Positions 44,067 to 53,235 are shown, numbered from the stretch's first letter. The stretch: 64,000 nt of DNA from Thalassospira sp. MCCC 1A03138 (GCF_002115785.1 NZ_JFJY01000012.1:1-64000), one strand, 5' to 3'. A program made the numbers and translations. Notes: generated from the letters alone by a model not told the origin.

Positions 44067-44977
44067 CCCGCTCCCACCTTCAGTCTCTGGTCGTTGCTGT
44101 AACCTTGATATTTGTGCCATCCGTGGCACTTGCGACATATCCGGTTTTCGACGCGACGTCCTTTGCCAAGCTCACCGAACAGTTCAACAGCCTGCAGAAG
44201 CAGCTTGATCAGTTAATGGAGCAAACGGAGATCCTGGGCAAGCTGTCGCGAACGGCTCAGGACCAGGTAAATGCGATCGGCAAGATGGGGCGTGTCACCA
44301 TGCCGATTGTCAACCTTGCCCGACTTGCCCAACAGATTTCCAAAGATGCCAGGTGCCTCCTTCCGGATCTGAGTGGCCTGATGCCCGGCTTGAGCCTCGA
44401 CGAGCTTGATTGGGAGAGCATTTGCGCCCGTCGTGCCTTTTATCGCGAAGCCCTTTGGTTCGATCCCAACGACCCGGATAGCTGGACTTTCGATGAAGGG
44501 AACGGCCCTGAAGACTGGTCTGTACCCGATGGCGGAAGTTGGGGCGGCAGTGGTCCGGCAGACTGGAAAAATCCCGATGCTTCACCTGAAGCAAACAGGG
44601 CCTATATCCGTGCCCGCGATACTGCGCGCGAACAGGTTATCCAGCGCCAGAACGCGGTTGTCTTTGAAGCCATCAATACCGGATTGGCTCAATCCGATCA
44701 GGTCATTGCCCAGGTAGAGGATAACCAGAAAACCGCCGACGAACTGGAAGCTCAGGCCGAAGCTGCAGAAGACGTAAACGAGCGCATTGCGACGATGAAC
44801 AAGATCTTGCTGCATCAAAGTCGCCAGCAGACCGCCATCCAGCAGCAAAACGCACAGCTTCTGCGCATTCAGGCGGCCATGCTGATGAAATTCATGCCAC
44901 AGCATGCGACATGGGACGAAGCGATGTCCGGTGGCGAGAATGCAGCAGGCAACGAACCGGAAGGGTCAGAAGAATGA
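44048..44977 (+). CDS. virB5: VirB5/TrbJ-type minor pilus protein
   Basis: A 309-residue exported protein with a signal peptide ending in VALATYPVFD. A long helical region follows, rich in Gln (FNSLQKQLDQLMEQTEILGK), then LARLAQQISKDARCLLPDLS and a C-terminal coil (LLHQSRQQTAIQQQNAQLL), the layout of TrbJ/VirB5. It has an unusual central segment rich in Trp, Asp, Pro and Gly (about residues 140-180). The ATG at 44048 gives the best leader. It lies directly before the virB5-virB6 gap. Confidence 0.85.
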   Translation: MAKPPLTRSHLQSLVVAVTLIFVPSVALATYPVFDATSFAKLTEQFNSLQKQLDQLMEQTEILGKLSRTAQDQVNAIGKMGRVTMPIVNLARLAQQISKDARCLLPDLSGLMPGLSLDELDWESICARRAFYREALWFDPNDPDSWTFDEGNGPEDWSVPDGGSWGGSGPADWKNPDASPEANRAYIRARDTAREQVIQRQNAVVFEAINTGLAQSDQVIAQVEDNQKTADELEAQAEAAEDVNERIATMNKILLHQSRQQTAIQQQNAQLLRIQAAMLMKFMPQHATWDEAMSGGENAAGNEPEGSEE

Positions 44978-45009
44978 TGCCCCTTCCGATCAAAACGGGT
45001 TCACTGCAT

Positions 45010-45807
45010 TTATTCGATGGCGGCCTTGAGTGCGTCACGGTCAGCTTCCGACAGGCTGTCACCGTGGCTTGCGAGATAATCCTCGACCACTTTGCGGCTT
45101 GTCGCACGCTGTTCCTCGGTTTGCCGTGCCGTTTTCGCTCTGGCGATCTGGTTGTTCACCAACCCTGCATCATATTTTGCAACCTCTTCCGGTGTGCGCC
45201 AGTCGGGCAGATCGTTACATTCGTCTTTGTTAATGCCTTTAGGCCCTCTCATGTGAAAGCAGTGACGATCCCAATCGTTAAACGGTTCGGAAATGTTGCT
45301 GTATTCGTATTCATAAACTCCGGCTCCGTGAGCAGGGTTTCTCTTTGCTGCTTTGTATGTGTAATGCCAAGTTTCATAGGTGCGAAGAAGATCGTGACAA
45401 TATTTTACGGTCTCAAGATCACCTTTGACCAGCGCCATACCTTCTGGATCGTAGTGTTCGAGAACGTAGTCATACACAAAGTTGGCATGGCGCTTCTCCC
45501 AAGCCGTCCAAACAGCTTCTTGTCCATTGGCACGCTTTTTCAGCACCCAGGACTGGTGTCTCCCACGCTCAATCAACCAGACATTATTCCAGTACGCGAA
45601 AGCTTCATTGTTTTCGCAACGTTCCCAAGCCTTTTCCAAGGCAGGCAGAGTCTCAACTTCGGTCCAGAACCCAACAGCCCGATCATAGTCAAAAAACCGG
45701 TCAGGACCATTCGGTCTCGATCTCTCGTCAAGCGGCAGGGGACCCGCATTTGCTGCTCCTCCTCCCAAAATCAGGAGGGCCAAAATGGATAGTTGTCCGA
45801 CCTGCAC
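45010..45807 (-). CDS. Antisense-oriented exported protein in the virB5-virB6 gap, unknown function
   Basis: A 265-residue protein reading against all surrounding transfer genes. A GTG start at 45807 gives a plausible signal sequence (VGQLSILALLILGGGA, then ANAGPL); a longer frame from 45963 would run deep into virB6. The mature part is rich in Trp, Tyr, His and Glu (RAVGFWTEVETLPALEKAWE, YWNNVWLIERGRHQSW) and is mainly helical, ending in a charged tail. I recognise no family. Its start overlaps that of virB6 by 23 bases, head to head. The slot is where TrbK/Eex entry-exclusion genes lie in other T4SSs, though those read in the same direction. Confidence 0.6.
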   Translation of the reverse strand: MQVGQLSILALLILGGGAANAGPLPLDERSRPNGPDRFFDYDRAVGFWTEVETLPALEKAWERCENNEAFAYWNNVWLIERGRHQSWVLKKRANGQEAVWTAWEKRHANFVYDYVLEHYDPEGMALVKGDLETVKYCHDLLRTYETWHYTYKAAKRNPAHGAGVYEYEYSNISEPFNDWDRHCFHMRGPKGINKDECNDLPDWRTPEEVAKYDAGLVNNQIARAKTARQTEEQRATSRKVVEDYLASHGDSLSEADRDALKAAIE

Positions 45808-47029
45808 AATCGCCCTGACTTTCGCCCAGAACTCCGAAATGTTCGTGATCGGCTTGGCCGAAGCACTGAACCCCTCAATGCTTGTGATCTTTGCGGCTGT
45901 CACCGGTTTATGGGTTTCGATATCCGGTCTGAAAATCGTCATGGGCAAGCTCGATCTGATCAATTTCGGTCATGAGTTGTTCTTTGTGATTCTAGCAGGC
46001 GGTTTACTTGCAGGCCAGTCTGGAGTGGTAACGCAGGTTTATAAAACCGGTATCAATACCATCAGTGGTGCATCGTCTCTGGTCATGGATGCAGCTCGGA
46101 ATACGGGTGGCGATAGTTCGATCCCCTTAAAGGGCGAAGGTAACAATACCTCCCTCTTTAAGCTGACTTCACCAAATGCAGCCAGCAAGGTTATCCAGAC
46201 ATATAAAACTGAAAACGATAAGGAAGTTGGCGACGAATATCTCGGGATTGTTCGCCTCCTGTATGCGACCGAAAACGGTTTCCTTGCTGTCATGGATATG
46301 GGCAAGGAAATCTATATGTCCTTCTCGCTGGGCAATCTGACAGGACCGCTCGCGGGGCTCTTGATCATGCTGGTCTGGCTCATTCTGATCCTTGTCTATC
46401 TCAGTCAGGTTCTGGTCACACTTTTCCGGGTGATGGTTTTGTCCGGAATGTCCCCGTTCCTATTGCTTGCCGTTGGTTTTGGCTGGGCGCGGGGCATGGT
46501 CTGGGCAAGTCTCAAAGCTCTGATGGCGGCCGGCATGGTGCTCTATGGCGCTACGATCGCGATCGGTTTTTGCCTGTTCTCGGTTTCAGTGATCGACATG
46601 TCCAAAGTCGATGGCATCACAATGGGAACCTTTTTCACTAGCGCGGGCTTTACCGCTGTGCTGGTCGGATACATGGGGATCATTTTCGTCACCGAAGCCA
46701 CGGCGATCGCCAACTCAATCGCACAATCGCAATTCACCAACACTGCAGCCGCCGCGATTGTCGGCGGAACAATGGGCGCTGCATTCGGCCTTGCCAAAAA
46801 GGTCAAACCGTTTCTGCCGCCTGCAGCTCAGGCCGCAATGAAATTCACAGACAAGCTTGAGGGTGGCGCAAGCAACTGGTCCGACGCGATGCAGGCCAGC
46901 CGGAACAATCCGAACATGATGGGCGACGCCAAATCATCTTTCTTCGGTGATTTGCGCAATGTTTCGTCGATGGGCGACATGGGGAAATACATGGATGCCC
47001 TTCGCAGAGGAGGGGTAGACCGTGGATAA
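45785..47029 (+). CDS. virB6: VirB6/TrbL-type channel protein
   Basis: A 414-residue polytopic protein with a periplasmic N-terminal start, six or so helices (LAGLLIMLVWLILILVYLSQ, VGFGWARGMVWASLKALMAA among them) and a soluble C-terminal part of about 110 residues. It is the inner-membrane channel component. A strong AGGAGG site seven bases before the ATG lies within the opposing gene's coding start. It overlaps the next gene by eight bases. Confidence 0.88.
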   Translation: MDSCPTCTIALTFAQNSEMFVIGLAEALNPSMLVIFAAVTGLWVSISGLKIVMGKLDLINFGHELFFVILAGGLLAGQSGVVTQVYKTGINTISGASSLVMDAARNTGGDSSIPLKGEGNNTSLFKLTSPNAASKVIQTYKTENDKEVGDEYLGIVRLLYATENGFLAVMDMGKEIYMSFSLGNLTGPLAGLLIMLVWLILILVYLSQVLVTLFRVMVLSGMSPFLLLAVGFGWARGMVWASLKALMAAGMVLYGATIAIGFCLFSVSVIDMSKVDGITMGTFFTSAGFTAVLVGYMGIIFVTEATAIANSIAQSQFTNTAAAAIVGGTMGAAFGLAKKVKPFLPPAAQAAMKFTDKLEGGASNWSDAMQASRNNPNMMGDAKSSFFGDLRNVSSMGDMGKYMDALRRGGVDRG

Positions 47030-47339
47030 GACCGACCTTTTCGCCTTGGCATCGCAGCTGGCGAAATCCCTTCATTCCAGTTTGAAGCGTTTGGGCTTGA
47101 TCCTGATTTATCTGGCGCTTTTGAGCCTCTTGGCGGAGCCGGAAGCGACACTGAATTTCTTCAAAGCCTTCTTCAAACTTGAAATTCGCGATCAGGCGCA
47201 ACTCACGAGGCAGGCGCTTCTTCTCCTGTTCTTTGCGGCCTGCATCTGGACCGGCATTCGATTTCTTCTTGCGATCCTGCCCGGGAAATCCGGCGTCGCC
47301 TCATCCCCTGACAAAACCAACGACATAGGTGCCAAATGA
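47022..47339 (+). CDS. Small membrane protein between virB6 and virB7
   Basis: A 105-residue protein with two predicted membrane helices (LGLILIYLALLSLLAEPEA and LLLLFFAACIWTGIRFLLAI). It starts at GTG with GAGGAGGGG upstream and overlaps virB6. I do not recognise a family. Tight overlap with both sides says it is part of the transfer operon, perhaps assisting VirB6. Confidence 0.7.
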   Translation: MDKTDLFALASQLAKSLHSSLKRLGLILIYLALLSLLAEPEATLNFFKAFFKLEIRDQAQLTRQALLLLFFAACIWTGIRFLLAILPGKSGVASSPDKTNDIGAK

Positions 47340-47728
47340 TGAATTTGGATAAGAAAGCTCTGCTCAAAAATGTGCGTCATTCCATCCTCCCCGAAATCGC
47401 GCATTGTCTGGGTTTTATTTTGAGGATGGGTACCTCCTATCTGGTATTTATCTGTTTCTTCATCGGTGGCGGTTTTCTGTTTTTGATCTGTTTCACACCG
47501 AATGAAGCTATCTCCGCCTTCGAGATTTTGGCAGCAGCCACGCCAGAGGCCTTACAGAGTGGAGCTCTCAAGTTTGCGCCCATTCTGACCGGTTTATGGG
47601 TCATGTATACTGGCACATTTGCCGCCATCTTTGGCAGATTTCCTTTTTCAGCTAAAGCCTCGAAGCACCCCGAAAAAATAGCTGTAGCTCGATCTGCTTT
47701 CCCCTCTATCGAAGGAGAAAGCAAATGA
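47336..47728 (+). CDS. Second small membrane protein between virB6 and virB7
   Basis: A 130-residue protein with two or three membrane segments (GTSYLVFICFFIGGGFLFLI; FAPILTGLWVMYTGTFAAIF) and a basic tail. No family recognised. ATG overlaps the stop of the previous gene (ATGA) and its end overlaps the lipoprotein gene by four bases. Two such genes in a row at this place are not part of the standard VirB set. Confidence 0.7.
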   Translation: MMNLDKKALLKNVRHSILPEIAHCLGFILRMGTSYLVFICFFIGGGFLFLICFTPNEAISAFEILAAATPEALQSGALKFAPILTGLWVMYTGTFAAIFGRFPFSAKASKHPEKIAVARSAFPSIEGESK

Positions 47729-47898
47729 AACGTCTGATCATTGTTTTTTCCGCTGTCGTTCTCCTCACCGGCTGTGCTGTCACCGGCAAAGAAGTCGAGA
47801 TGCCCAAAGAGGGCACCGGCACCGATGAAATGAAAAAAAGCCCCTGCGTTTGCGAACCGATCCCTTTCAACAGCGGAGGCTTTGAATGGGTTGGTTAG
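47725..47898 (+). CDS. virB7: VirB7-type small lipoprotein
   Basis: A 57-residue protein easily missed for its size. It starts at the ATG at 47725, with GAAGGAGAAAGC before it, and has a lipoprotein signal sequence with lipobox LLTGC (MKRLIIVFSAVVLLTGC). The mature part has two Cys in SPCVCEPIPF, close together. Small size, lipobox and place directly before virB8 fit VirB7, which anchors VirB9 and VirB10 in the outer membrane and can form a disulfide with VirB9. It overlaps virB8 by 13 bases. Confidence 0.8.
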   Translation: MKRLIIVFSAVVLLTGCAVTGKEVEMPKEGTGTDEMKKSPCVCEPIPFNSGGFEWVG

Positions 47899-48671
47899 GC
47901 AAGCTGCTTGAGAATATACGCGACAGAAGGGCCGCATATCTCGAACAGAAAAACAACCAGGTAGCCGACAAGAAAGCGGGCCAGATCATTCCTGCCACCA
48001 ATGGCCGGCACGGAATGGCCGTCGCTTCCGATCCGTTTTCATTTCAGGCAGCGCACAGGCGGCTTGCCTGGATGCTTCGGATGTCGGCCGGCATGAATAT
48101 CGCGCAGCTGGCATCGATCGTCGTTCTGGTGAGCGTTATCGCCGAAATGGTCCCTCTTAAGGAAAAGGTACCGTTCTGGATCATTCCGGCGAACGAAGAC
48201 GTTGTTCGCTTCCAGATCAAGCCGGTTGTCGAAGACGTCAATGCCTTTGACGTGGAGCTGGAAGGCAAGGCACGGCGGTATGTCAAAGCCCGCCTTGAGA
48301 TCGATCCGGTTACACAGAAAGAGCGCATGCAGGAAATCTCCCGCATGACAGAGCGTTCCGAATGGCAAAATTTCCATGATGAATGGATCAAAAGCGGGAA
48401 AATCGCCGATGCCATCAAAGACGGGCTTGATCGGGAAATCATCATCGAAAGCTCAAACAAGGTCGCAAGCCTGACAGGCGATTACAAGTTTGCGATCGAC
48501 TTCACGCGCATTGACCGACGAGACGGCCGCCAGATCGGCGAGCCAGTTCATTTGCGGGCATACCTCTCGATGGTCACAAGCCCCAAAACCGTCACGCTCG
48601 AAAACAAGTACATCAATCCTTTCGGGGTCACTGTCACGGACATGATTTTGCGAACCAGGGGGAGTTCATGA
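47886..48671 (+). CDS. virB8: VirB8-type inner membrane assembly protein
   Basis: A 261-residue bitopic protein: about 65 cytoplasmic residues, one membrane helix (IAQLASIVVLVSVIAEMVPL), then a periplasmic NTF2-like domain. The domain contains EWQNFHDEWIKSGKI and ends with the VirB8 strand ENKYINPFGVTVTDM. It acts as nucleation factor of the T4SS. Its start lies inside the virB7 end. Confidence 0.9.
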   Translation: MGWLGKLLENIRDRRAAYLEQKNNQVADKKAGQIIPATNGRHGMAVASDPFSFQAAHRRLAWMLRMSAGMNIAQLASIVVLVSVIAEMVPLKEKVPFWIIPANEDVVRFQIKPVVEDVNAFDVELEGKARRYVKARLEIDPVTQKERMQEISRMTERSEWQNFHDEWIKSGKIADAIKDGLDREIIIESSNKVASLTGDYKFAIDFTRIDRRDGRQIGEPVHLRAYLSMVTSPKTVTLENKYINPFGVTVTDMILRTRGSS

Positions 48672-49855
48672 TGAACGTATCCACCCGTCGCAAACCCGAT
48701 TTTTCAGGCAACTCAGAAGCATTAAGGGGATGTTCCATGAGGCTCCCGAAAGCCCTCCGTATCACCATTCATGTCATCGGTACCCTGCTCTTTCTCGGGT
48801 ATGTCGTTCTGTTTGTCATTCATTCGGCCAGTGCGCAAACGCCATCCGGTCGGCCGCCAATGCCAAATCAGGCACCTTTCTCTGAGAGTAACGTCGGCAC
48901 GACGACAGCAGGCAGCAATAACGTTTCTCAAACAGGCCAGCGTGCGATGCCGGTCCCGCAATCAATCGTGGATCAGGCTCGGGATCAGGCTGAAGGCAAT
49001 TTCGGTCCTTTGATCCGGCCGCGCACATCAGGGCAAGTTCAGGAAGCATGGGATTATGCCGAAGATGGCGATGCCGTCTATGTGACGGATCTGTGCGAGG
49101 ACTGCACCTATAAGGTTCGCACCCGCGAATATGTCGTCACTATCCTTGAATTGCCGCGTGGCGAGAAAATCGACCGCACCGATATCGGCGATAAAGTGAG
49201 CTGGTCCATCGAGCGCCGGGGTGACAGAAGGCTTGCCGTCAGACCCGCAAGCTATGGATATGACACGTCGCTTGTCGTCTATGGACAATCCGGCCGGGTT
49301 TATCCGTTCTATCTCCGTGCCGAAGGCGTGAACTCCCACAACATTCCCGATCTTGTCGTCAGGATCGCCGGATCGGTGCAAATCGACACACCGCTCGAAG
49401 TGCCGATGGGAAACGACACAGATACCGAAAAAGTACCAAATAAGTATGGTAAAAATACTGCTTCAGTTCCGAAGATGGATCTGCCCGCTTCGTCTCAGGT
49501 CGAAGATGCCATTGATGGGCTCGTCAACACCAACCCGGGAACGCCTGAAGGCGACTTTGTTGCCGAAGCCAAGTTCAATCCAGACAATCTTCGCGGATGG
49601 GGGCAATACAATCTCTGGGGCGATGAGGAACTGGAACCGGTTACGGTCTTCAGAGACGATGAATTCACTTACATCAAGTTCGGCGACAAGTGGAAGGATC
49701 TGGAACTACCGACGGCCTATGTGGTGGTCGATGAATTTGACGAACTGGTCAACACACGTGTCCAGGGCCAGACCTTCATCGTTGAAAGCACACAGAAACT
49801 GATCACGCTCAAGAGCGGGTTCAAATTCATGTGCATTGAATATATGGGGGCATAA
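48668..49855 (+). CDS. virB9: VirB9/TrbG-type outer-membrane core protein
   Basis: A VirB9-like protein of up to 395 residues. The N-terminal beta domain contains WDYAEDGDAVYVTDLCEDC and RREYVVTILELPRGEKI-like strands (TREYVVTILELPRG); the C-terminal domain shows LWGDEELEPVTVFRDDEFTY and FVVEST-like FIVESTQKLITLKSG, typical of the part that binds VirB7. The first ATG overlaps the virB8 stop. A second ATG at 48737 with AAGGGG in front would give a more normal signal peptide (RITIHVIGTLLFLGYVVLF then SASAQ), so the true start may be there. A Cys pair in LCEDCTYKV is a candidate VirB7 contact. Confidence 0.85.
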   Translation: MMNVSTRRKPDFSGNSEALRGCSMRLPKALRITIHVIGTLLFLGYVVLFVIHSASAQTPSGRPPMPNQAPFSESNVGTTTAGSNNVSQTGQRAMPVPQSIVDQARDQAEGNFGPLIRPRTSGQVQEAWDYAEDGDAVYVTDLCEDCTYKVRTREYVVTILELPRGEKIDRTDIGDKVSWSIERRGDRRLAVRPASYGYDTSLVVYGQSGRVYPFYLRAEGVNSHNIPDLVVRIAGSVQIDTPLEVPMGNDTDTEKVPNKYGKNTASVPKMDLPASSQVEDAIDGLVNTNPGTPEGDFVAEAKFNPDNLRGWGQYNLWGDEELEPVTVFRDDEFTYIKFGDKWKDLELPTAYVVVDEFDELVNTRVQGQTFIVESTQKLITLKSGFKFMCIEYMGA

Positions 49856-49859
49856 AGGC

Positions 49860-50963
49860 ATGAGCGCCTTTTGCGATATCGCCCTCATTGTCGGACTGAC
49901 CTTTGGCGGAGCCTGTGCCGAACCGGTAGATACTGTGCCGGCACCAACATTACCACCAGATGACGAAAGCGCGTGGGCATTGCCTGCACCGCCGCCACCA
50001 GCCCCGGAACCGGCAGCGCCGCGCTTTCCTCCTGTTATCATACGGCAGGAAGCACCGCCTGCTCCACCGGCCCCGCCGCCTGCTCCGGAACCGGAGCCCG
50101 AACCTGAACCGGTTGCCGCTCCTGCTCCACCCGCACCCGATCCCTATCGGCTGGCGTTGGAGGCAGCATGGGCACGGCCAGTTTATGCCGGCAATGTCCC
50201 AACATTTGCGGCCTGGACAGATACAGGATCATCAAGCAGTCCGCTCGTTGGCAAAATGCCTGAAATACCCGCTCCTGCGCCTGATCCGCTCGATCTCAAA
50301 AAGCTCGATACGCCCCCTGAAGATTATGGCGGAGCCCGCAAAACCTCGACCCTGCCCGTGGATAACACCCGGAAAATTACTCAGGATCGATACATTCCCG
50401 TTCAGTTGGAAACCGGTATCAATACACAGGTTGGTGCCGGTGAACCGGGATCGGTCATTCTGCAAACCACACGCGATGTCTTCGGCTATCACGGCCGCAT
50501 GAACCTTGTTCCCAAAGGCTCACGGCTGGTCTGCACCTTCATGGCACCGGAAGATATGGGCAGCAGCCAGATCGGCATTAACTGCGAACGTATCCTGATG
50601 GCAGGTCATCGGGCGGAAATCCTCAATATCGGCTCAAACGTGACAAACCAGCAGGGCTGGCTTGGTGTCGCTGGCGAAGTCGATAACAGGTTTTGGCAGC
50701 GTTACGGAAATGCCTTCCTTTTGACCGGTATTTCCACGGCTGTCCGATATGCCGCCGCAAGCACAAAAACAGAAGATGCCGATGGAGAAGTCGCGACCGC
50801 GGCCGCCGAAAAAGCATCCGAAGAACTCTCCAACAAGTTCGGTGAGATCACTGCCGACATGCTTGAGAAAAGCCTCGATCTCAAACCGATCATCACCATT
50901 CCCCAAGGCACACGCCTTCAAATCCGTCCGGCAACGGACTGGTACATCCAAGAAGTGGAGTAA
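49860..50963 (+). CDS. virB10: VirB10/TrbI-type scaffold protein
   Basis: A 367-residue VirB10 family protein. An N-terminal hydrophobic segment (DIALIVGLTFGGACA) is followed by a Pro-rich linker of about 80 residues with Pro-Ala-Glu repeats that spans the periplasm, then the conserved beta-barrel domain with YIPVQLETGINTQVGAG and YHGRMNLVPKGSRLVCTFM, ending in IPQGTRLQIRPATDWYIQEV. The cytoplasmic N terminus is unusually short. A start eight codons upstream inside virB9 is possible. Confidence 0.88.
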   Translation: MSAFCDIALIVGLTFGGACAEPVDTVPAPTLPPDDESAWALPAPPPPAPEPAAPRFPPVIIRQEAPPAPPAPPPAPEPEPEPEPVAAPAPPAPDPYRLALEAAWARPVYAGNVPTFAAWTDTGSSSSPLVGKMPEIPAPAPDPLDLKKLDTPPEDYGGARKTSTLPVDNTRKITQDRYIPVQLETGINTQVGAGEPGSVILQTTRDVFGYHGRMNLVPKGSRLVCTFMAPEDMGSSQIGINCERILMAGHRAEILNIGSNVTNQQGWLGVAGEVDNRFWQRYGNAFLLTGISTAVRYAAASTKTEDADGEVATAAAEKASEELSNKFGEITADMLEKSLDLKPIITIPQGTRLQIRPATDWYIQEVE

Positions 50964-50967
50964 CGTC

Positions 50968-53235
50968 ATGAAAAGCAAATTGTTAGCTTTGCTTTTGTTG
51001 TCGTCATGTCTGGTTCTGCCGGCATCCGCACAGGTGGCGCAGTCGATTGATGACAACAATTCGGAAACTGCAGTTGCAGTCGCCACCCCTGTCGATCAGC
51101 CCGGGACCAATGAAGCCGGCAGCGACATGGATGCCCTGGTTCAAAAGGTGAAAATCATCACCAGAACCAAACAGGTCACGGAACTTCCGGAAAATGAACC
51201 GGTCGCGCTTGATCTCGGGCTTGTCGATGTTCCAGGTGTTTCCAAAAACCTTACTGAAGGCGTAACTGCGAACGCCTATGCACGGTTTGTTTCAGTTGAC
51301 GATATGAAGATCGGTCAGCTGGTGCTTTCGAGTGTCGAGAAGAACAGTCGTGTCGAGGCACTCAACTCCGACAACTTTGTTGCGCAGTTCGATATTGAAC
51401 AGCCCTCGCTTGATCCCTCCTTGCCAATTTCGGTTGAGGGTAATCAGGCGGAACTCAAAGCAGCTCTCGAACGCCTCGCATCCCTGCAGGAAGAGGAAGA
51501 AAAGGAGGAAAAAGAGGAAGAGATTGCTGATTCCGGTGTTGGCGCGTCTTCAGGCAGTGTCGGCAGCAATGCCGGTTCCAATCCGGATGCTTCTGGATAC
51601 AGCACTCCTAGCGCGTTGGATGTCGGCAAGGAACCCGTCATCAGCTCGAACATCACGACGGATGGATGCAAGATCCGCACAGATCTCGACCAGCTTCAGG
51701 CGATCCAGCAAACCCGCGTCGTAACGACGACTGACGGCACACCAGAATACGGTGAGTGCGCCGATGGTTCAGAGCGGTTCAAGATCAACCAATCTTACGC
51801 CGTTTGCCCTTACGACGAAAATACCGAGACGATGAAAGCGACCGCGCAGTTCATGTATTATTACACGGACGGCGGCGGCAATCGTAAGGAAATCGGGGAC
51901 TGCCAGCCGGACGCTGAAAAAATCTATGACATTGTTGAAGATCGCAATGCCTGCAATGTCTATCTCGATTACGTCAACCTTCAGGCTGTGCCGCAAGGCA
52001 AGCTGGTTTACACCAACCATAACGGCAAAGTCGTTCCGGTTGCCGATTGTGCAGCTTCAATTGAAGTAGAGCCTGTGCCGTTGGTCGAAACCACCGAAGG
52101 CTGCGACATTCGCGATGACTTCTTAGCAAACAAGTCCTATGGCCGTTCGAAATATATCTACACGCTGGATGGTCAGGATTGGGACACCTCCTGCCAAGAT
52201 AACGACGAAGAATATCCGCACAGCACGATTTACAAGACTGCCAATGGCGATCAGGTCTGCGAACCGATCATCAATCGAGACACCGGTAAGGTAACGCTGC
52301 AAAGCCGGGTGATGATCAATGTCAACGGCTTCGAACTGTATCGCACGCCTTGCACGCCGGACACTTCTGCCAAGGATATCCAGTCAACCACGGCAGGCTG
52401 CGAGGATCCGTCCAAATGGACGCACAATATCAGCGCCAGCCAGAGCATCGGCCAAGAACGTTTCTATTATCTGCTTGATGGCAAACAGGAACCGGTGACG
52501 GAGTGCCAGGATAACGGTGTTATCTATTTGCATCAGCAGGAAATCACGGGCTATCAGCGACATGACGACAAGCTTTTCGCATATCGCCTCGTCACGGTTT
52601 ATATTGAGGGCGTAGAGACCCTGACTGGTCGATACAACGTGCTGACCTCGCAGGTCTTGCCCGGTGATCCCCAGATCCCCTACTCCTATGTAGGCAAAGG
52701 TCCCGCAGTAAATGGTGAAACATTCTACGAAGAATGTACCCGCTTCGACGAGCGTGACGAAGTCGAGACCTATAAACGTCCGGACGATACAACCCATAAA
52801 GTCATTGTAGGTGACGCAACGCCTTTAAATCTTGGAGACAAGTGTAATCTTGAGGTCACCTGGAGTGATGTAACTCAATGGTACTGGCAAAATCCCGGCG
52901 TATACACGAACACAAACTACTGCGGGATAAGTATTGCAGGCGGCACTCAGGGAAGTGATGATAGTCCATGGACTCAGGCGGCGTCGAATCACTGCACTTG
53001 GTCAAGTGCTGTTGGCACAAAGAAGCTGGTGCGTGAAGATGGCACGCAGATTGGCGACACTGCGACAGCCACCTGTCAAGCAAGTCCAAACTCTTACGCA
53101 GCGATTGCAGGCCCTCCTTCCGGACAAAGGGGCTATTGGCGCTACCTCTCCCTTGGCAGCCATAACTGGTCTTACCCGCCTCACAACAACACTCTAAAAA
53201 TGGCCTGCCGAAATGGATGGGGGTGGGTCCGGTGA
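50968..53235 (+). CDS. Large exported Cys-rich repeat protein within the virB operon
   Basis: A 755-residue protein not part of the standard VirB set and with no family that I recognise. It starts with a signal sequence (MKSKLLALLLLSSCLVLPAS) that could be cut by signal peptidase I after ASA or, less likely, as a lipoprotein at Cys14. An N-terminal region up to 165 is followed by an acidic Glu-Lys run at about 174-186, a Ser/Gly linker, and then at least three modules of about 90-130 residues. Each opens with TT-x-GC (TTDGCKIR at 230, TTEGCDIR at 375, TTAGCEDP at 474) and has further Cys and a Tyr-x-x-DG turn. The C terminus has more Cys and Trp. It overlaps virB11 by four bases. Surface adhesion or mating-pair contact is a reasonable guess. 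Confidence 0.75.
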   Translation: MKSKLLALLLLSSCLVLPASAQVAQSIDDNNSETAVAVATPVDQPGTNEAGSDMDALVQKVKIITRTKQVTELPENEPVALDLGLVDVPGVSKNLTEGVTANAYARFVSVDDMKIGQLVLSSVEKNSRVEALNSDNFVAQFDIEQPSLDPSLPISVEGNQAELKAALERLASLQEEEEKEEKEEEIADSGVGASSGSVGSNAGSNPDASGYSTPSALDVGKEPVISSNITTDGCKIRTDLDQLQAIQQTRVVTTTDGTPEYGECADGSERFKINQSYAVCPYDENTETMKATAQFMYYYTDGGGNRKEIGDCQPDAEKIYDIVEDRNACNVYLDYVNLQAVPQGKLVYTNHNGKVVPVADCAASIEVEPVPLVETTEGCDIRDDFLANKSYGRSKYIYTLDGQDWDTSCQDNDEEYPHSTIYKTANGDQVCEPIINRDTGKVTLQSRVMINVNGFELYRTPCTPDTSAKDIQSTTAGCEDPSKWTHNISASQSIGQERFYYLLDGKQEPVTECQDNGVIYLHQQEITGYQRHDDKLFAYRLVTVYIEGVETLTGRYNVLTSQVLPGDPQIPYSYVGKGPAVNGETFYEECTRFDERDEVETYKRPDDTTHKVIVGDATPLNLGDKCNLEVTWSDVTQWYWQNPGVYTNTNYCGISIAGGTQGSDDSPWTQAASNHCTWSSAVGTKKLVREDGTQIGDTATATCQASPNSYAAIAGPPSGQRGYWRYLSLGSHNWSYPPHNNTLKMACRNGWGWVR

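Noticed and set aside
44911-45792. Plus-strand open frame opposite the antisense exported gene
   Set aside because: Begins inside virB5, is rich in Cys/Phe/Arg in a shadow-like way, and has no signal or domain; the minus-strand frame has an export signal and coherent protein character.
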